Source: Nocardia harenae NBRC 108248
GTDB lineage: Bacteria; Actinomycetota; Actinomycetes; Mycobacteriales; Mycobacteriaceae
NCBI RefSeq assembly: GCF_001612885.1
Contig: NZ_BDBH01000004.1
Coordinates: 310,001-374,000 of the forward strand
DNA length: 64,000 bases
Reading direction: 5' to 3'
Numbering within the stretch: position 1 is the stretch's first letter; every line of letters starts with the position of its first letter. Below the pieces are notes generated by a model. The model did no database searches and was not told the origin of the DNA. It saw only the letters and a list, made by a program, of their open reading frames with translations. A program made the position numbers and the translations under genes. Below are positions 40,302-48,879 of this stretch, in pieces.

Positions 40302-40913
40302 TCACCGTCCGGAGTCCGCAGTCTTATGGCTCGAATCTCGTTCCGAGACAACACGAAGGTAGTGCAGTAGGTCGTCCACGAGACCGTCGGCGTCGGTGTC
40401 GCCCTTGCCGCCGATCGCGAGGTGCCCGCCCAGAGTCAGGTCGACGGCGCCGTGGATTACGGCCTGGAGCAGCGCGGTTACCCGCTCGGTGCCGCCCGCG
40501 GGGAGCTGCCCGGCCCGCTGCGCGGCCTCGACCATGGCCAGTAGCGCGCCGCGGCCGGACTCCGCGGCCGCGGCCAGGTCCTCGAAATGCGCCGACCAGA
40601 CTCCGTACACCAATTGATAGCGGGCCGGATAGCCCAGCGCCCAGGCGACGTACTTCCGCAGGGCCGAGCGCAGCGCTTCCCCCTCCGGCGGAGCGGCCTC
40701 CCGCAGGGTGGTCAACGCTTCGCCCAGCTTCGTCAGTTCCGCCGCGGCGACGCTCGCGAGCAGGGCCTCCTTGTTGGCGAAGTGCTTGTACGGGGCATTG
40801 TGCGACACCCCGGCTCGGTGGCCGACCTCCCGGAGGGTGACCGACTCCGGCCCGCCCGTGTCGAGCAGCTCCACCGCTGCGGCGATCAGCAGTTCGCGAG
40901 TGTGAGGAGGCAC
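40302..40913 (-). CDS. TetR-family transcriptional regulator
   Basis: Regulator of 203 aa. The N-terminal helix-turn-helix (VTLREVGHRAGVSHNAPYKH) is standard TetR, and the C-terminal domain (LGYPARYQLVYGVWSAHFED) resembles the TetR_C_33-like WHG domain. It is divergent from the SDR gene at 41031. Two copies of a GGTTGACG-N-CGTCAACC palindrome in the shared region are its likely operators, controlling both genes. Effector unknown. Confidence 0.88.
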   Translation of the reverse strand: MPPHTRELLIAAAVELLDTGGPESVTLREVGHRAGVSHNAPYKHFANKEALLASVAAAELTKLGEALTTLREAAPPEGEALRSALRKYVAWALGYPARYQLVYGVWSAHFEDLAAAAESGRGALLAMVEAAQRAGQLPAGGTERVTALLQAVIHGAVDLTLGGHLAIGGKGDTDADGLVDDLLHYLRVVSERDSSHKTADSGR

Positions 40914-40923
40914 CGATCGACCT

Positions 40924-40935
40924 TACCGCGCGGTA
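40924..40935. promoter_or_regulatory. Palindrome TACCGCGCGGTA near the TetR start
   Basis: A 12-bp perfect palindrome 11 bases before the TetR start codon, possibly an additional autoregulatory site. Confidence 0.35.
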
Positions 40936-40957
40936 CCGATAGCACCCCACCACCTGC

Positions 40958-41001
40958 GGTTGACGACGTCAACCAGGCGCGGTAGGTTGACGTCGTCAAC
41001 C
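40958..41001. promoter_or_regulatory. Two 17-bp TetR operators, GGTTGACG-N-CGTCAACC
   Basis: Perfect odd-centred palindromes lie at 40958-40974 and 40985-41001, with centres 27 bases apart. They share the same half-site in both copies and sit between the divergent TetR and SDR genes. Each half contains TTGACG, which may double as a -35 box. Confidence 0.8.
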
Positions 41002-41030
41002 GCACGTGTGACCGCAAGGGAGAGAGCGTT

Positions 41031-41909
41031 ATGTCCAGGACCAGCGCCGTTGTCACCGGGGCCACCTCCGGTATCGGAGCGGCCATCGCCCGCAACCTCG
41101 CCGCAGGGGGCATGCGCGTCACCCTGGTCGGCCGCGACGGCGATCGGCTCGATCAGGCGCGGCGGCGCATCCTCGCCGGCATCCCGGATGCCGAGCTGAC
41201 CTCGGAACGCGCCGACCTGTCACTGCTCGGCGAGGTCCGAAGCCTCGCCGAGCGGCTGGCCGACCCGCCCCCGGACGTCGTGGTGAGCAATGCCGCGATC
41301 ATCGCCGATGTCGCGGATCACACCGTGGAGGGGCACCAACGCACCCTGGCGACGAACCACCTCGCGCCCTACCTCCTGTTGCGCTCGCTGATCGAGCCCA
41401 TCGGTACCCGCCCGGCACGGTTCGTGATCGTCGGCGCGTCACCGCGGGGGCTGGCACGGATGCCGATCGACGTCGATGACCTGGCACGCAACACCAGTCA
41501 CGACCTCGGCAGCGTGCCGAGCCTGCGCCCGCTGGTCGCCTATGGCCGCACCAAGAACATGAACGCCATGCTCGTCTACGCCCTCGCCCGCCGACTCCGG
41601 GAAACTCGGATCACCGTGAACGGCGCGCACCCCGGCATCATCCGGGGGACCCGTCTCGGCCACGGCAATCGTCGTGGGCTGCTGCGGGCCTTCGCGGCCG
41701 CCTCGACACTGTTCTCCTCCGGCAGTCCCGACACCGGCGCCGATACGCCGACGTGGCTGGCGACGGCACCGGAGGTCGAGACCGTCACGGGACAGTTCTT
41801 CGTCGAGCGCAACGCTGTCACAACCGCACCCCACACCACCGATCCCACGCGCTGCGACCAACTCTGGGACGAGAGCGCGCGTCTCGTCGGCTTGGGGCAC
41901 GGGGCGTGA
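41031..41909 (+). CDS. SDR family oxidoreductase (retinol dehydrogenase/WWOX-like group)
   Basis: Short-chain dehydrogenase of 292 aa. TGATSGIG is the cofactor motif, SNAAI replaces the usual NNAG, and the active-site serine and YxxxK are seen in VIVGASPRG and YGRTKNMN. The NADP-type arginine in VGRDGDR follows the second strand. Its divergent TetR neighbour and two operators suggest induction by its substrate or product, possibly a xenobiotic carbonyl compound. The SDR at 47645 has a similar layout. Confidence 0.85.
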   Translation: MSRTSAVVTGATSGIGAAIARNLAAGGMRVTLVGRDGDRLDQARRRILAGIPDAELTSERADLSLLGEVRSLAERLADPPPDVVVSNAAIIADVADHTVEGHQRTLATNHLAPYLLLRSLIEPIGTRPARFVIVGASPRGLARMPIDVDDLARNTSHDLGSVPSLRPLVAYGRTKNMNAMLVYALARRLRETRITVNGAHPGIIRGTRLGHGNRRGLLRAFAAASTLFSSGSPDTGADTPTWLATAPEVETVTGQFFVERNAVTTAPHTTDPTRCDQLWDESARLVGLGHGA

Positions 41910-41927
41910 TCTGTCACGAACCATGAG

Positions 41928-42560
41928 TCATGGTCCAGGGAGTCCGGCCGTGGGGCAGGTGCCCTGGGCGGCCACCGCGTCCATCGCGGCGTCCAGCGTC
42001 GCGCCGAACGCGCCCCCGTTGTTCCGAGTGTTCGCGTGCGCGACGGAGAGGGCCGCGAAGGCCGCCGCCACCACGGCCGCGGCCCGCACGCCACCGAGGG
42101 CGCCGCCGCTCCGCTTCTCGATCTGTTCGACCACGAGGCTCTGTCCGCGCTGCAGCCGTTCGAGCCGCCCGGCGCGCAGTGCCTCGGACCCGTCGATCAC
42201 CCGATCCATCTCGGCCGCGCGTTTCGCGAGCGCCGGGTCGGCGACGGAGGCGACGACCACGTCGAACATCCGGCGCAGCGACACCCAGACGGGCTCGTCG
42301 CCGGGGCGGGCGGCGATCGCCGCCGCGAGCTGCTCGCCCAGCCGCTCGTACTTGCCGAGGACGAGGGCGTCCTTGCTGCTGAAGTAGCGGAAGAAGCTGC
42401 GCTTGGACATGCCGGCGGCCGCGGCGATCTGGTCGATGGTCACCGCGTCGTAGCCGTCCGCGGCGAACAGATCCTGCGCGCGGTCGAGGAGCTCGGACGT
42501 CACCGCGCGCCGGGTGCGCTGACGGAGTGACTCCATCTGCCGCGGAGGGTCGGTGCTCAT
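41928..42560 (-). CDS. TetR-family transcriptional regulator
   Basis: Regulator of 210 aa with helix-turn-helix VTIDQIAAAAGMSKRSFFRY and a C-terminal domain of the kind seen in AcrR-like proteins (VWVSLRRMFDVVVASVADPA). It is divergent from the SDR gene at 42656 across a 95-base gap with an inverted repeat. A core of that repeat, AGTAGCC, recurs in the promoters of the beta-propeller genes, so this protein may control that wider group (inference). Confidence 0.85.
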   Translation of the reverse strand: MSTDPPRQMESLRQRTRRAVTSELLDRAQDLFAADGYDAVTIDQIAAAAGMSKRSFFRYFSSKDALVLGKYERLGEQLAAAIAARPGDEPVWVSLRRMFDVVVASVADPALAKRAAEMDRVIDGSEALRAGRLERLQRGQSLVVEQIEKRSGGALGGVRAAAVVAAAFAALSVAHANTRNNGGAFGATLDAAMDAVAAQGTCPTAGLPGP

Positions 42561-42573
42561 GATGTCAACTATA

Positions 42574-42618
42574 ACTTAGTAGCCAACTTGACACTAAGTG
42601 ACAGATCGGGCGTACAGT
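42574..42618 (+). promoter_or_regulatory. Promoter of SDR gene with inverted repeat ACTTAGT-N12-ACTAAGT
   Basis: The 7-bp arms lie at 42574-42580 and 42593-42599 and enclose AGTAGCC. TTGACA (42588-42593) is a consensus -35 box, followed 19 bases later by TACAGT (42613-42618). A TetR protein bound to the repeat would block the -35 region. Confidence 0.6.
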
Positions 42619-42655
42619 GTCACTCGTATCCGTCGATCTCTCGAGGAGTTCTCCC

Positions 42656-43504
42656 ATGAGCAAGACCTGGTTCATCACCGGTGCCGGACGCGGCTTCGGC
42701 AAGGAATTCGCCGCGAGCGCCCTCGGGCGGGGCGATCGCGTCGCCGCGACCGCGCGCAATGCGGACGACCTGCGGGAACTGACCGCGAAGTACGGCGAGG
42801 CGGTACTTCCGCTGACCCTCGACGTCACCGACCGCGCGGCCGTCTTCGAGGCGGTCACCGCGGCCGCGACGGTCTTCGGCACCATCGACGTGGTGGTCAA
42901 CAACGCCGGCTACGGCCTCTTCGGCGCCGTCGAGGAGATCACCGAGCAGCAGCTGCGCGATCAGCTCGAGGTCAACCTGTTCGGCGTCCTGCACGTGACC
43001 CAGGCGGTGCTGCCGATCCTGCGCGAGCAGGGCTCCGGGCACATCGTGCAGATCTCGACGATCGGCGGGGTGGCCGCCTTCCCGACGCTGGGCGGCTACC
43101 ACGCGTCGAAGTGGGCGCTCGAAGGCCTCTCGGAATCGCTGGCCCAGGAGGTGAAGCCGTTCGGCATCAAGGTCACCCTCGTCGAGCCGGGCCCGTACAG
43201 CACCGACTGGGCGGGCAGCAGCGCGGTGCACGCCGAGCCGCAGCCCCAGTACGAGCCGGTGCGCGAGATGCTGCGCTCCGCCTCCGCCTCGTCGACGCCG
43301 GGCGATCCCACCGCCGCGGGCCCCGCGATCCTGAAGATCGTCGATGCCGAGCGGCCTCCGCTCCGGGTGTTCTTCGGCGAGCAGCCGACCCTGATCGCTC
43401 CGCACGTCTACCAGCAGCGCCTGGCGGAGTGGCAGCAATGGAATGAGCTCTCGCTCGAGGCGCACGGCGCACGGAGTTCGACCGAAGCGCCCGCGGCACG
43501 CTGA
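42656..43504 (+). CDS. SDR family oxidoreductase
   Basis: Short-chain dehydrogenase of 282 aa with TGAGRGFG, NNAGYGLFGA, QISTIGG and YHASKWALEGLSESLAQE. The RGFGKE and ARNADDL parts resemble SDRs often annotated as oxidoreductase near 3-oxoacyl reductase and retinol dehydrogenase types; the substrate is unknown. The ATG is set by TCGAGGAG 10 bases upstream. It is divergent from a TetR gene and probably under its control. Confidence 0.88.
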   Translation: MSKTWFITGAGRGFGKEFAASALGRGDRVAATARNADDLRELTAKYGEAVLPLTLDVTDRAAVFEAVTAAATVFGTIDVVVNNAGYGLFGAVEEITEQQLRDQLEVNLFGVLHVTQAVLPILREQGSGHIVQISTIGGVAAFPTLGGYHASKWALEGLSESLAQEVKPFGIKVTLVEPGPYSTDWAGSSAVHAEPQPQYEPVREMLRSASASSTPGDPTAAGPAILKIVDAERPPLRVFFGEQPTLIAPHVYQQRLAEWQQWNELSLEAHGARSSTEAPAAR

Positions 43505-43841
43505 CCGAACCTCGCTCCCCGGCCCAGCGTCCCCTGGCTCGACGCCGCGCCGCGCGAGAGTCCGCGGTAGCGGCGGCGACCGGGCGAACCTTTATGAATT
43601 GTTACTGTAGTCACAGTCGCTCCAAGTAGGATACTTATTTCTGCATGAGAACGACGACAACGCTGTCTACGCTACGCCCTCGGATCTTCCTGGTAGGTGT
43701 CGGATCCGACCCGATTTCGATGAGAGCTACCGCGGACCGCGCAGGGGCCGGTGCGGTATTGGGAGCACTCTATGCCCTGCCGTTGGACACGGAGCACGCG
43801 CGGCGAGGGCCGCGCCCGAGCGCCGGGAGGCGGGCGGCGTG
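43505..43841. promoter_or_regulatory. Intergenic region with propeller-type promoter 1
   Basis: This 337-base stretch holds a promoter of the shared propeller type: GTTACT (43601-43606), 17 bases, then AAGTAGGATACTTAT (43624-43638), itself an AAGTA-N3-TACTT palindrome. A short frame of 65 codons (43645-43842) whose stop overlaps the ATG at 43842 could be a leader gene, but it has no recognisable sequence and no strong ribosome site. Confidence 0.55.
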
Positions 43842-44960
43842 ATGAAGCGCAGGTCGATGGTCGCGGTGGTGGCGATGCTGGCGCTCTCGGTCGCCGCGGG
43901 CGCGCCCGGGCAGGCAGCTCCGGGCGCGGGGACCGGCGGCCCCGAGCACGTCTACGCCGTCGGCGCTTTGTCGGATGTGGTGGTCGGCCTCAACGTGAGC
44001 TCCACCGGCGCTCCGCAGCTGCTCGCCAACCCGGTGCGGACCGGCTACGGCACGCTGGGGCTGGCCTCCTCGCCGGACGGGAAGTACCTCTATGTCGGAC
44101 TGACCCTCGGCTTGGGCATCGCCGCCTTCGAGATCAACACCGACGGCACGCTCCGCGAGCTGCCCGGCTCACCGGTCAAGGCATCCGGGCCGGTCGCGAC
44201 GCTGTCGGTGGCGCCGGACGGCAGGCACCTGTACGGCACGGTCACCGACGACCTGCACGGTTCGGTCGTGACATATCCGATCGGCCCGAACGGGTTGCCC
44301 GGGCCTGCCGTCGGCTCGGCCGAACTCGACATGACGAGTCATTTCGGCATGCTGACGATCGCCCCGAACGGGCGCAACCTGTACATGGCCGACGGCCCCG
44401 CCAATCAGATCGTGCAGATGCCGATCGGTGCCGACGGCATCGCACGGCCGGGCGGGCAGCGTATTCCGGCCGGCGGCATCCCGGTCAGCCCCGGAGTCAC
44501 CCCCGACGGCAAATTCCTGTTCTCGCCCAACGAGACCGGATCGGTCTCGGTGTACAGCATCGGCGCCAGCGGTGCGCTGACCGAGGTGCCCGGCTCGCCC
44601 TACGCGTCGGGGACCATCGCGCACGGCGTCACCTTCAGCCCCGACTCCACCCGCGCCTACATCCCGCACGCGGTCTCCAACACCATCGCTGGTTTCAGCA
44701 TCGCGCCCGACGGCAGGCTCACCCCGCTGCCCGGTTCGCCCTACGACGGGGAGTTCCTCAGCGCGCCGGGACGTGCGCTGACCAGCCGTGATGGCAAGCG
44801 CGTCTACGTCGTCGAGGTCGCCTCGGTCTCCGGTGGCGGCTCCTCCCGCCTGCGTACCTACGACGTCTTGCCCGACGGGGCGCTGCGCGAGTCCGAGCGC
44901 GCCGTCGACCTGGACATCGCGTTCGCCGACGGACCCTGCGCTGTCATCACCGGCGGCTGA
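43842..44960 (+). CDS. Secreted seven-bladed beta-propeller (lactonase/YncE-like), paralogue 1
   Basis: Protein of 372 aa. A signal peptide (MKRRSMVAVVAMLALSVAAG, cleavage probably near APGQAA) is followed by repeated units of about 45-50 residues with the motifs SPDGKYLYVG, APDGRHLYG, APNGRNLYMA, TPDGKFLF and SPDSTRAYIP. That is the pattern of 6-phosphogluconolactonase-like and YncE-type beta-propellers. Expected outside the cell or in the cell envelope. Any ligand or lactone substrate is unknown. GGGAGG lies before the ATG; a GTG at 43839 is one codon earlier. First of four paralogues. Confidence 0.8.
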   Translation: MKRRSMVAVVAMLALSVAAGAPGQAAPGAGTGGPEHVYAVGALSDVVVGLNVSSTGAPQLLANPVRTGYGTLGLASSPDGKYLYVGLTLGLGIAAFEINTDGTLRELPGSPVKASGPVATLSVAPDGRHLYGTVTDDLHGSVVTYPIGPNGLPGPAVGSAELDMTSHFGMLTIAPNGRNLYMADGPANQIVQMPIGADGIARPGGQRIPAGGIPVSPGVTPDGKFLFSPNETGSVSVYSIGASGALTEVPGSPYASGTIAHGVTFSPDSTRAYIPHAVSNTIAGFSIAPDGRLTPLPGSPYDGEFLSAPGRALTSRDGKRVYVVEVASVSGGGSSRLRTYDVLPDGALRESERAVDLDIAFADGPCAVITGG

Positions 44961-45125
44961 CCGGACGCCGTCCGCGCGGCGACCCGAACTCTGCTCTCAT
45001 CCTAAGGAATACACATGCTCTCGTATCGACGCCGAGCCGGGAAAGACCGCTCGCAGCGCCATACCGCGATCCCGGCCTCGACTCCGCAGGAAACCGATCC
45101 CGTCGTCCGTAACCCGAGGCGAAGG

Positions 45126-46247
45126 GTGAAGCGCGCGCTGCTGATGCCCGCGGTGGCGGCGCTGATGGTCGCGGCCGTGAGCGGTCCGAGCGCCACCCAG
45201 GTGGCGGCCCAGCCGGAGCGACCCCAGCACATCTACATCACCAGTGTGCTGACCGACGAGGTGGTCGGCGTCCAGGTGAGCCCGACGGACGCACCCCGCG
45301 TGGTCAGCCGGACACCGGTCCCCGATGGCGGCACGCTCAAGGGGATCGTGTCCTCACCCGACGGGCGATTCCTGTACATCGGCCCCTTCTTCGACCAGGG
45401 GATCGCGGCGTACTCGATCAACGCCGACGGCACGCTCGACCCGCTGGCGGGCTCGCCGGTGGCCTCGTCGGGACCGGTCGGGACGCTCGCGGTGGCACCG
45501 GACGGCAGGTATCTCTACGCGTCCTCGACGGAGAACGCGCGGGGCGTGCTGACGACCTTCGCCATCGGCGCGTCGGGGCTGCCGGTGAAGATCGCCACGA
45601 CGCAGCTGGATCTGTCGAGTCACTTCGGCACCCTGGCTGTCGCCCCCGACGGCCGCAACCTGTATGTCGCCGACGGTTTCGGCAATCAGATGATGCAGTT
45701 GCCGATCGGTGCGGACGGGGTCGCGGGCGCCCCCGTGCAGCGCATCGACGCGGGCGGTCCGCCGCTGACCCCGATCGTGACGCCGGACGGGAAACACCTG
45801 TACGTCGCGCACGAGCTGAACGCCACCATCGGGGGCTTCAACATCAACCCGGACGGTTCTCTGGTCAAGACGCCGGATACGCCGGTGGAGTCGGGGCTGG
45901 CGCCGCACGGGGTGACGCTGAGCCCGGACGGGTCGCGGGTCTACGTGCCCAACGGGTTGTCCAACCACATCACCGGCTACCAGATCAACGCCGACGGCAC
46001 GCTCACCCCGCTGCCCGGATCCCCGTACAGCACCGGCGCCGACCCGATCAGCGCGCCCGGCCAGCTGTTCTCCAGCCGGGACGGGAAGCGTATGTACGCG
46101 ATCGGCGTGCTGACGCTGTCCACGTCGTTCGGCGCGCGGGTGCTGACCTTCGACGTGTCGGCGGACGGAGCGCTGCATCCGTCGGAGCCCGCCGTCGAAA
46201 CGGGCCAGATCTTCCCGGACGGTCCCGCCTCGGCCATCACTCCGTAG
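45126..46247 (+). CDS. Secreted beta-propeller, paralogue 2
   Basis: Protein of 373 aa with signal peptide VKRALLMPAVAALMVAAVSG and mature start near AQPERPQHIYIT. Blade motifs include SPDGRFLYIG, APDGRYLYA, APDGRNLYVA, TPDGKHLYVA and SPDGSRVYVP. An in-frame ATG at 45015 would add 37 residues before the signal peptide. The GTG at 45126 is preferred because its product aligns with the MKRAVLFPVVAA start of paralogue 3 and has GAGGCGAAGG before it. No copy of the shared propeller promoter was found in front, so it may be co-transcribed with paralogue 1. Confidence 0.8.
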   Translation: MKRALLMPAVAALMVAAVSGPSATQVAAQPERPQHIYITSVLTDEVVGVQVSPTDAPRVVSRTPVPDGGTLKGIVSSPDGRFLYIGPFFDQGIAAYSINADGTLDPLAGSPVASSGPVGTLAVAPDGRYLYASSTENARGVLTTFAIGASGLPVKIATTQLDLSSHFGTLAVAPDGRNLYVADGFGNQMMQLPIGADGVAGAPVQRIDAGGPPLTPIVTPDGKHLYVAHELNATIGGFNINPDGSLVKTPDTPVESGLAPHGVTLSPDGSRVYVPNGLSNHITGYQINADGTLTPLPGSPYSTGADPISAPGQLFSSRDGKRMYAIGVLTLSTSFGARVLTFDVSADGALHPSEPAVETGQIFPDGPASAITP

Positions 46248-46257
46248 CCGGACGATC

Positions 46258-46340
46258 GGCGTCGCGGGCGGACTCCCGCGACGCCGACCAGCCCGAAGGA
46301 ACCGGAGCCCCCCGCGCATACGCGCGGGGGGCTCCTTTTT
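46258..46340. terminator. Rho-independent terminator with preceding hairpin
   Basis: A 14-bp perfect stem (46304-46317 with 46322-46335), a 4-base loop and TTTTT (46336-46340) form a textbook terminator after paralogue 2. A second 11-bp hairpin lies just upstream (46258-46268 with 46275-46285). The structure also faces the end of the convergent paralogue 3. Confidence 0.9.
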
Positions 46341-46356
46341 CACGAGGTCGGCCGGG

Positions 46357-47469
46357 TCAGGGGGTGATGGCGGCGCACGGACCGTCCACGAAGAGCTGAC
46401 CGGTGTCGACCGGGGCGGCGCCGGGGCGCAGCGATCCGTCGGGGAGCACATCCATGGTCAGCAGGCGCCCGGTGACCTGGAGGTCGATGGTGGCGATCCC
46501 GACGGCGAACACGCGGTTGCCGTCCCGGCTGGTGAAGATCAGGCCGGGCATGCTCATCGTGTCCCCGAGGCTGTACGGCGAGCCGGGCAGCGGCGTGAGG
46601 GCGCCGTTCGCCTCGATGCGGTAGCCGGAGATATTGTTGCCACCCACGTTCGGCGCGTAGAGGCGGGTCGCGTCGGGGCTGAAGGTGACCCCGTGGGCTC
46701 CGGTCTCCGCGCGGAAGGGTGAGCCGGGGATCGAGGCCAGCGCACCGTCCGCCCCGATGCGGAACCCGGTGACCGTCCCGGTGGTCTCGTTGGTCAGGTA
46801 GAGGAACTTGCCGTCCGGGCTGACGCCCGGCAGCACGGGGCTCAGGCCGGCGTCGAGGCGCGCGCGGGGCTCGCCGGCGATCCCGTCCGCGCCGATCGGC
46901 AGGTGGATGACGCGGCCGGCGAAGAAGTCGGCCACGTACAGGTTGCGGCCGTCCGGGGTGACGGCCATCATCCCGGCGTGCGTGGTGAAGTCGAGCTGCA
47001 CCGAGCCGGCTCGCACCGGGAGGCCGTCGGGGTTGATCGAGTAGGTGGTCACCAGGCCCCTGCCGTCCACGCTCGAGGTGGCGTACAGGTGTTTGCCGTC
47101 GCGCGCGACCGCCAGGCTGCCGAAGGCGTTCGAGGGGGCGGGCGACCCGGGGAGCTCGGTCAGGGTGCCGTCGGCGCCGACGGAGAAGGCGGCGATACCG
47201 TTGTCCCCGATCGGCCCGACGTAGACGTACCGCCCGTCCGGGGACGCGGCCACGCCCTTGCCGAGCAACCCCGGCGGAATCGGAGTCGGCGACCCGACCA
47301 GCCGGGGAGCCGTGCCCGCGCTGACGTCGATCCGTGCCACCGAGTCGGTTGCCAGACCCGTCACGTAGACGTACTGGGACCCCTGGGGCTCGGCCTGGAC
47401 GTGGGCCACGCTGGGGCCGAGCGCGACGGCGAGCGCCGCCACGACCGGAAACAGAACTGCGCGTTTCAT
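46357..47469 (-). CDS. Secreted beta-propeller, paralogue 3
   Basis: Protein of 370 aa. Signal peptide MKRAVLFPVVAALAVALGPS is followed by a mature start near AEPQGSQYVYVTG. Blade motifs SPDGRYVYVG, ARDGKHLYAT, TPDGRNLYVA, SPDGKFLYLT and SPDATRLYAP fit the same seven-bladed fold as its neighbours. The ATG has AAGAGAG upstream. It is most like paralogue 4 (AVSPDGRYVYVGPIGDNGIAAF against AASPDGKFVYVGPLGDEGIAAF in abbreviated form), and both genes share a 15-base promoter element at almost the same distance from the start. Function unknown. Confidence 0.8.
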   Translation of the reverse strand: MKRAVLFPVVAALAVALGPSVAHVQAEPQGSQYVYVTGLATDSVARIDVSAGTAPRLVGSPTPIPPGLLGKGVAASPDGRYVYVGPIGDNGIAAFSVGADGTLTELPGSPAPSNAFGSLAVARDGKHLYATSSVDGRGLVTTYSINPDGLPVRAGSVQLDFTTHAGMMAVTPDGRNLYVADFFAGRVIHLPIGADGIAGEPRARLDAGLSPVLPGVSPDGKFLYLTNETTGTVTGFRIGADGALASIPGSPFRAETGAHGVTFSPDATRLYAPNVGGNNISGYRIEANGALTPLPGSPYSLGDTMSMPGLIFTSRDGNRVFAVGIATIDLQVTGRLLTMDVLPDGSLRPGAAPVDTGQLFVDGPCAAITP

Positions 47470-47595
47470 CTCGATATCTCTCTTGGTAGGGGACTCATGA
47501 GCGAGAAGCCGGTGACGAGTCACCGCTATGTCGCCGGTCCACCCGGAGGCGCTCACCGCACCTCCGCTGCTGGGGACAGCGGGCGTCACAACTAA

Positions 47596-47633
47596 ATGAG
47601 TAGCCTATTACGAGAGAGTTGCACCATAGTGAA
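47596..47633 (-). promoter_or_regulatory. Propeller-type promoter 2 (paralogue 3)
   Basis: On the minus strand TTCACT (47633-47628), 17 bases, then TAATAGGCTACTCAT (47610-47596). The last element, whose first six bases are the -10 box, is identical to one before paralogue 4 and lies about 127 bases before this gene's start codon, against about 129 there. Confidence 0.75.
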
Positions 47634-47644
47634 AGATGACAGCT

Positions 47645-48565
47645 CTATCGCCGGACGCTGTCGAGGGAGAAGGTCACCCCGGTCAGCTCCTCGGAGACCT
47701 CCCACAGCCGCCGCGCCGTCTCCGTGTCGTGCGACCGCTTGCTCGAGGAGCAGGGGATCGGGTAGCCCCGAATTCCCCCGATGCCGTCCGGGCCGTAGTA
47801 CTGCCCGCCCAGTGCCGTCGGGTCGGTCGCGGCGCGAAGAATGGGCAGGACGCCCATGTCCACGGGCTGGGCGACCAGGTGCATCGCCGGTGTGCGCAGC
47901 ACGGAAGGCATGTAGCGGCCCAGGTCGGTGGTCGTGTTGCCCGGATGGGCGGCCAGCGAGGCCGTCTGCTCGCCGGAAGCGGCGAGCCGACGCTGGAGTT
48001 CGTAGGCGAAGATCAGGTTCGCGAGCTTGGACTGCCCGTACCCGGCGACCCTGCTGTAATTGCGGTCGAGATTCAGATCGTCGAAGTGGATCTTCGCGCG
48101 GATCTGATGGGCGAGGCTGCTGATCGTCACCACCCGCGACCCCCGCACCGGCAACAGGTGCTCGAGCAGCAGGCCGGTGAGCGCGAAATGGCCGAGATAG
48201 TTGGTGCCTAACTGGAGTTCGAAGCCATCCCGGGTCGACTGTTTGGGCGGGAACATCACGCCGGCGTTGTTGACGAGCAGATCGACATGGGGATAATCGG
48301 CCGCCAGTTCCCGCGCGGCTTCCCGTACCTGGGCCAGTTCGGCCAGGTCGAGACGCTGCAGTTCGATACGGGCGCCGGGAGCGACGGCGATGATGCGGTC
48401 ACGAGCGGCGCCGCCCTCGTCGAGGTCGCGCACGGCAAGGACGACACGGGCGCCCTTGGCGGCGAGCGCCTTCGCCGTCTCGAAACCGAGGCCGGAGTTG
48501 GCGCCGGTGACGATCGCGGTGCGCCCGGTCTGGTCCGGGATGTCGGTGGTGGTCCACTTCGGCAC
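47645..48565 (-). CDS. SDR family oxidoreductase (WWOX/protochlorophyllide-reductase-like)
   Basis: Short-chain dehydrogenase of 306 aa with TGANSGLGFETAKALAAKGA, VRDLDEGGAAR, NNAGVMFPP, TISSLAHQ and YGQSKLANLIFAYELQRRL. This is the common group of retinol dehydrogenase/WW-domain oxidoreductase-like SDRs, usually NADP-dependent with no fixed substrate. It lies between propeller paralogues 3 and 4 and its 3' end is just beyond the promoter of paralogue 3, so read-through could occur. Confidence 0.88.
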   Translation of the reverse strand: MPKWTTTDIPDQTGRTAIVTGANSGLGFETAKALAAKGARVVLAVRDLDEGGAARDRIIAVAPGARIELQRLDLAELAQVREAARELAADYPHVDLLVNNAGVMFPPKQSTRDGFELQLGTNYLGHFALTGLLLEHLLPVRGSRVVTISSLAHQIRAKIHFDDLNLDRNYSRVAGYGQSKLANLIFAYELQRRLAASGEQTASLAAHPGNTTTDLGRYMPSVLRTPAMHLVAQPVDMGVLPILRAATDPTALGGQYYGPDGIGGIRGYPIPCSSSKRSHDTETARRLWEVSEELTGVTFSLDSVRR

Positions 48566-48879
48566 GGGATTCTCCTCACTCTCCGGTGTGGCGGTGCGTC
48601 TGCTCCGCTCGTCGAGGGGCTACCCGAGCCGGACGGGACCAATCGAGAACTATGACCGAGTAAGACTTGTCACGGTCGGCAGCGCCGCTTCGAGGGCGTG
48701 ATTCCTGTGAGTTTTTACTATCGCTATCGATCCGGTTAATAGGCTACTCATATACCGGAACCATCGAAGACCGGATCGCCTGCGGACGCGAATCCTGCTG
48801 GCACCAAACAATTTCAGCGGACCGGCTCCGGTCCAGTTCCTTGTTCCGCGCGCGAGTTGGTTCGAGAGAGAGAATTCTG
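48566..48879 (+). promoter_or_regulatory. Intergenic region with propeller-type promoter 3 (paralogue 4)
   Basis: This 314-base stretch holds TTTACT (48714-48719), 17 bases, then TAATAGGCTACTCAT (48737-48751), the same -10 element as before paralogue 3. The remaining 128 bases up to the ATG form a long leader with no recognisable RNA element; GAGAGAGA precedes the start. Confidence 0.7.

Noticed and set aside
43645..43842. A 65-codon gene before propeller paralogue 1
   Set aside because: No homology, no good ribosome site, and the stretch follows a likely promoter. Only noted as a possible leader frame.
45015..45125. N-terminal extension of propeller paralogue 2 from the ATG at 45015
   Set aside because: It would put 37 charged residues ahead of a clear signal peptide. 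The GTG at 45126 matches the starts of the paralogues.
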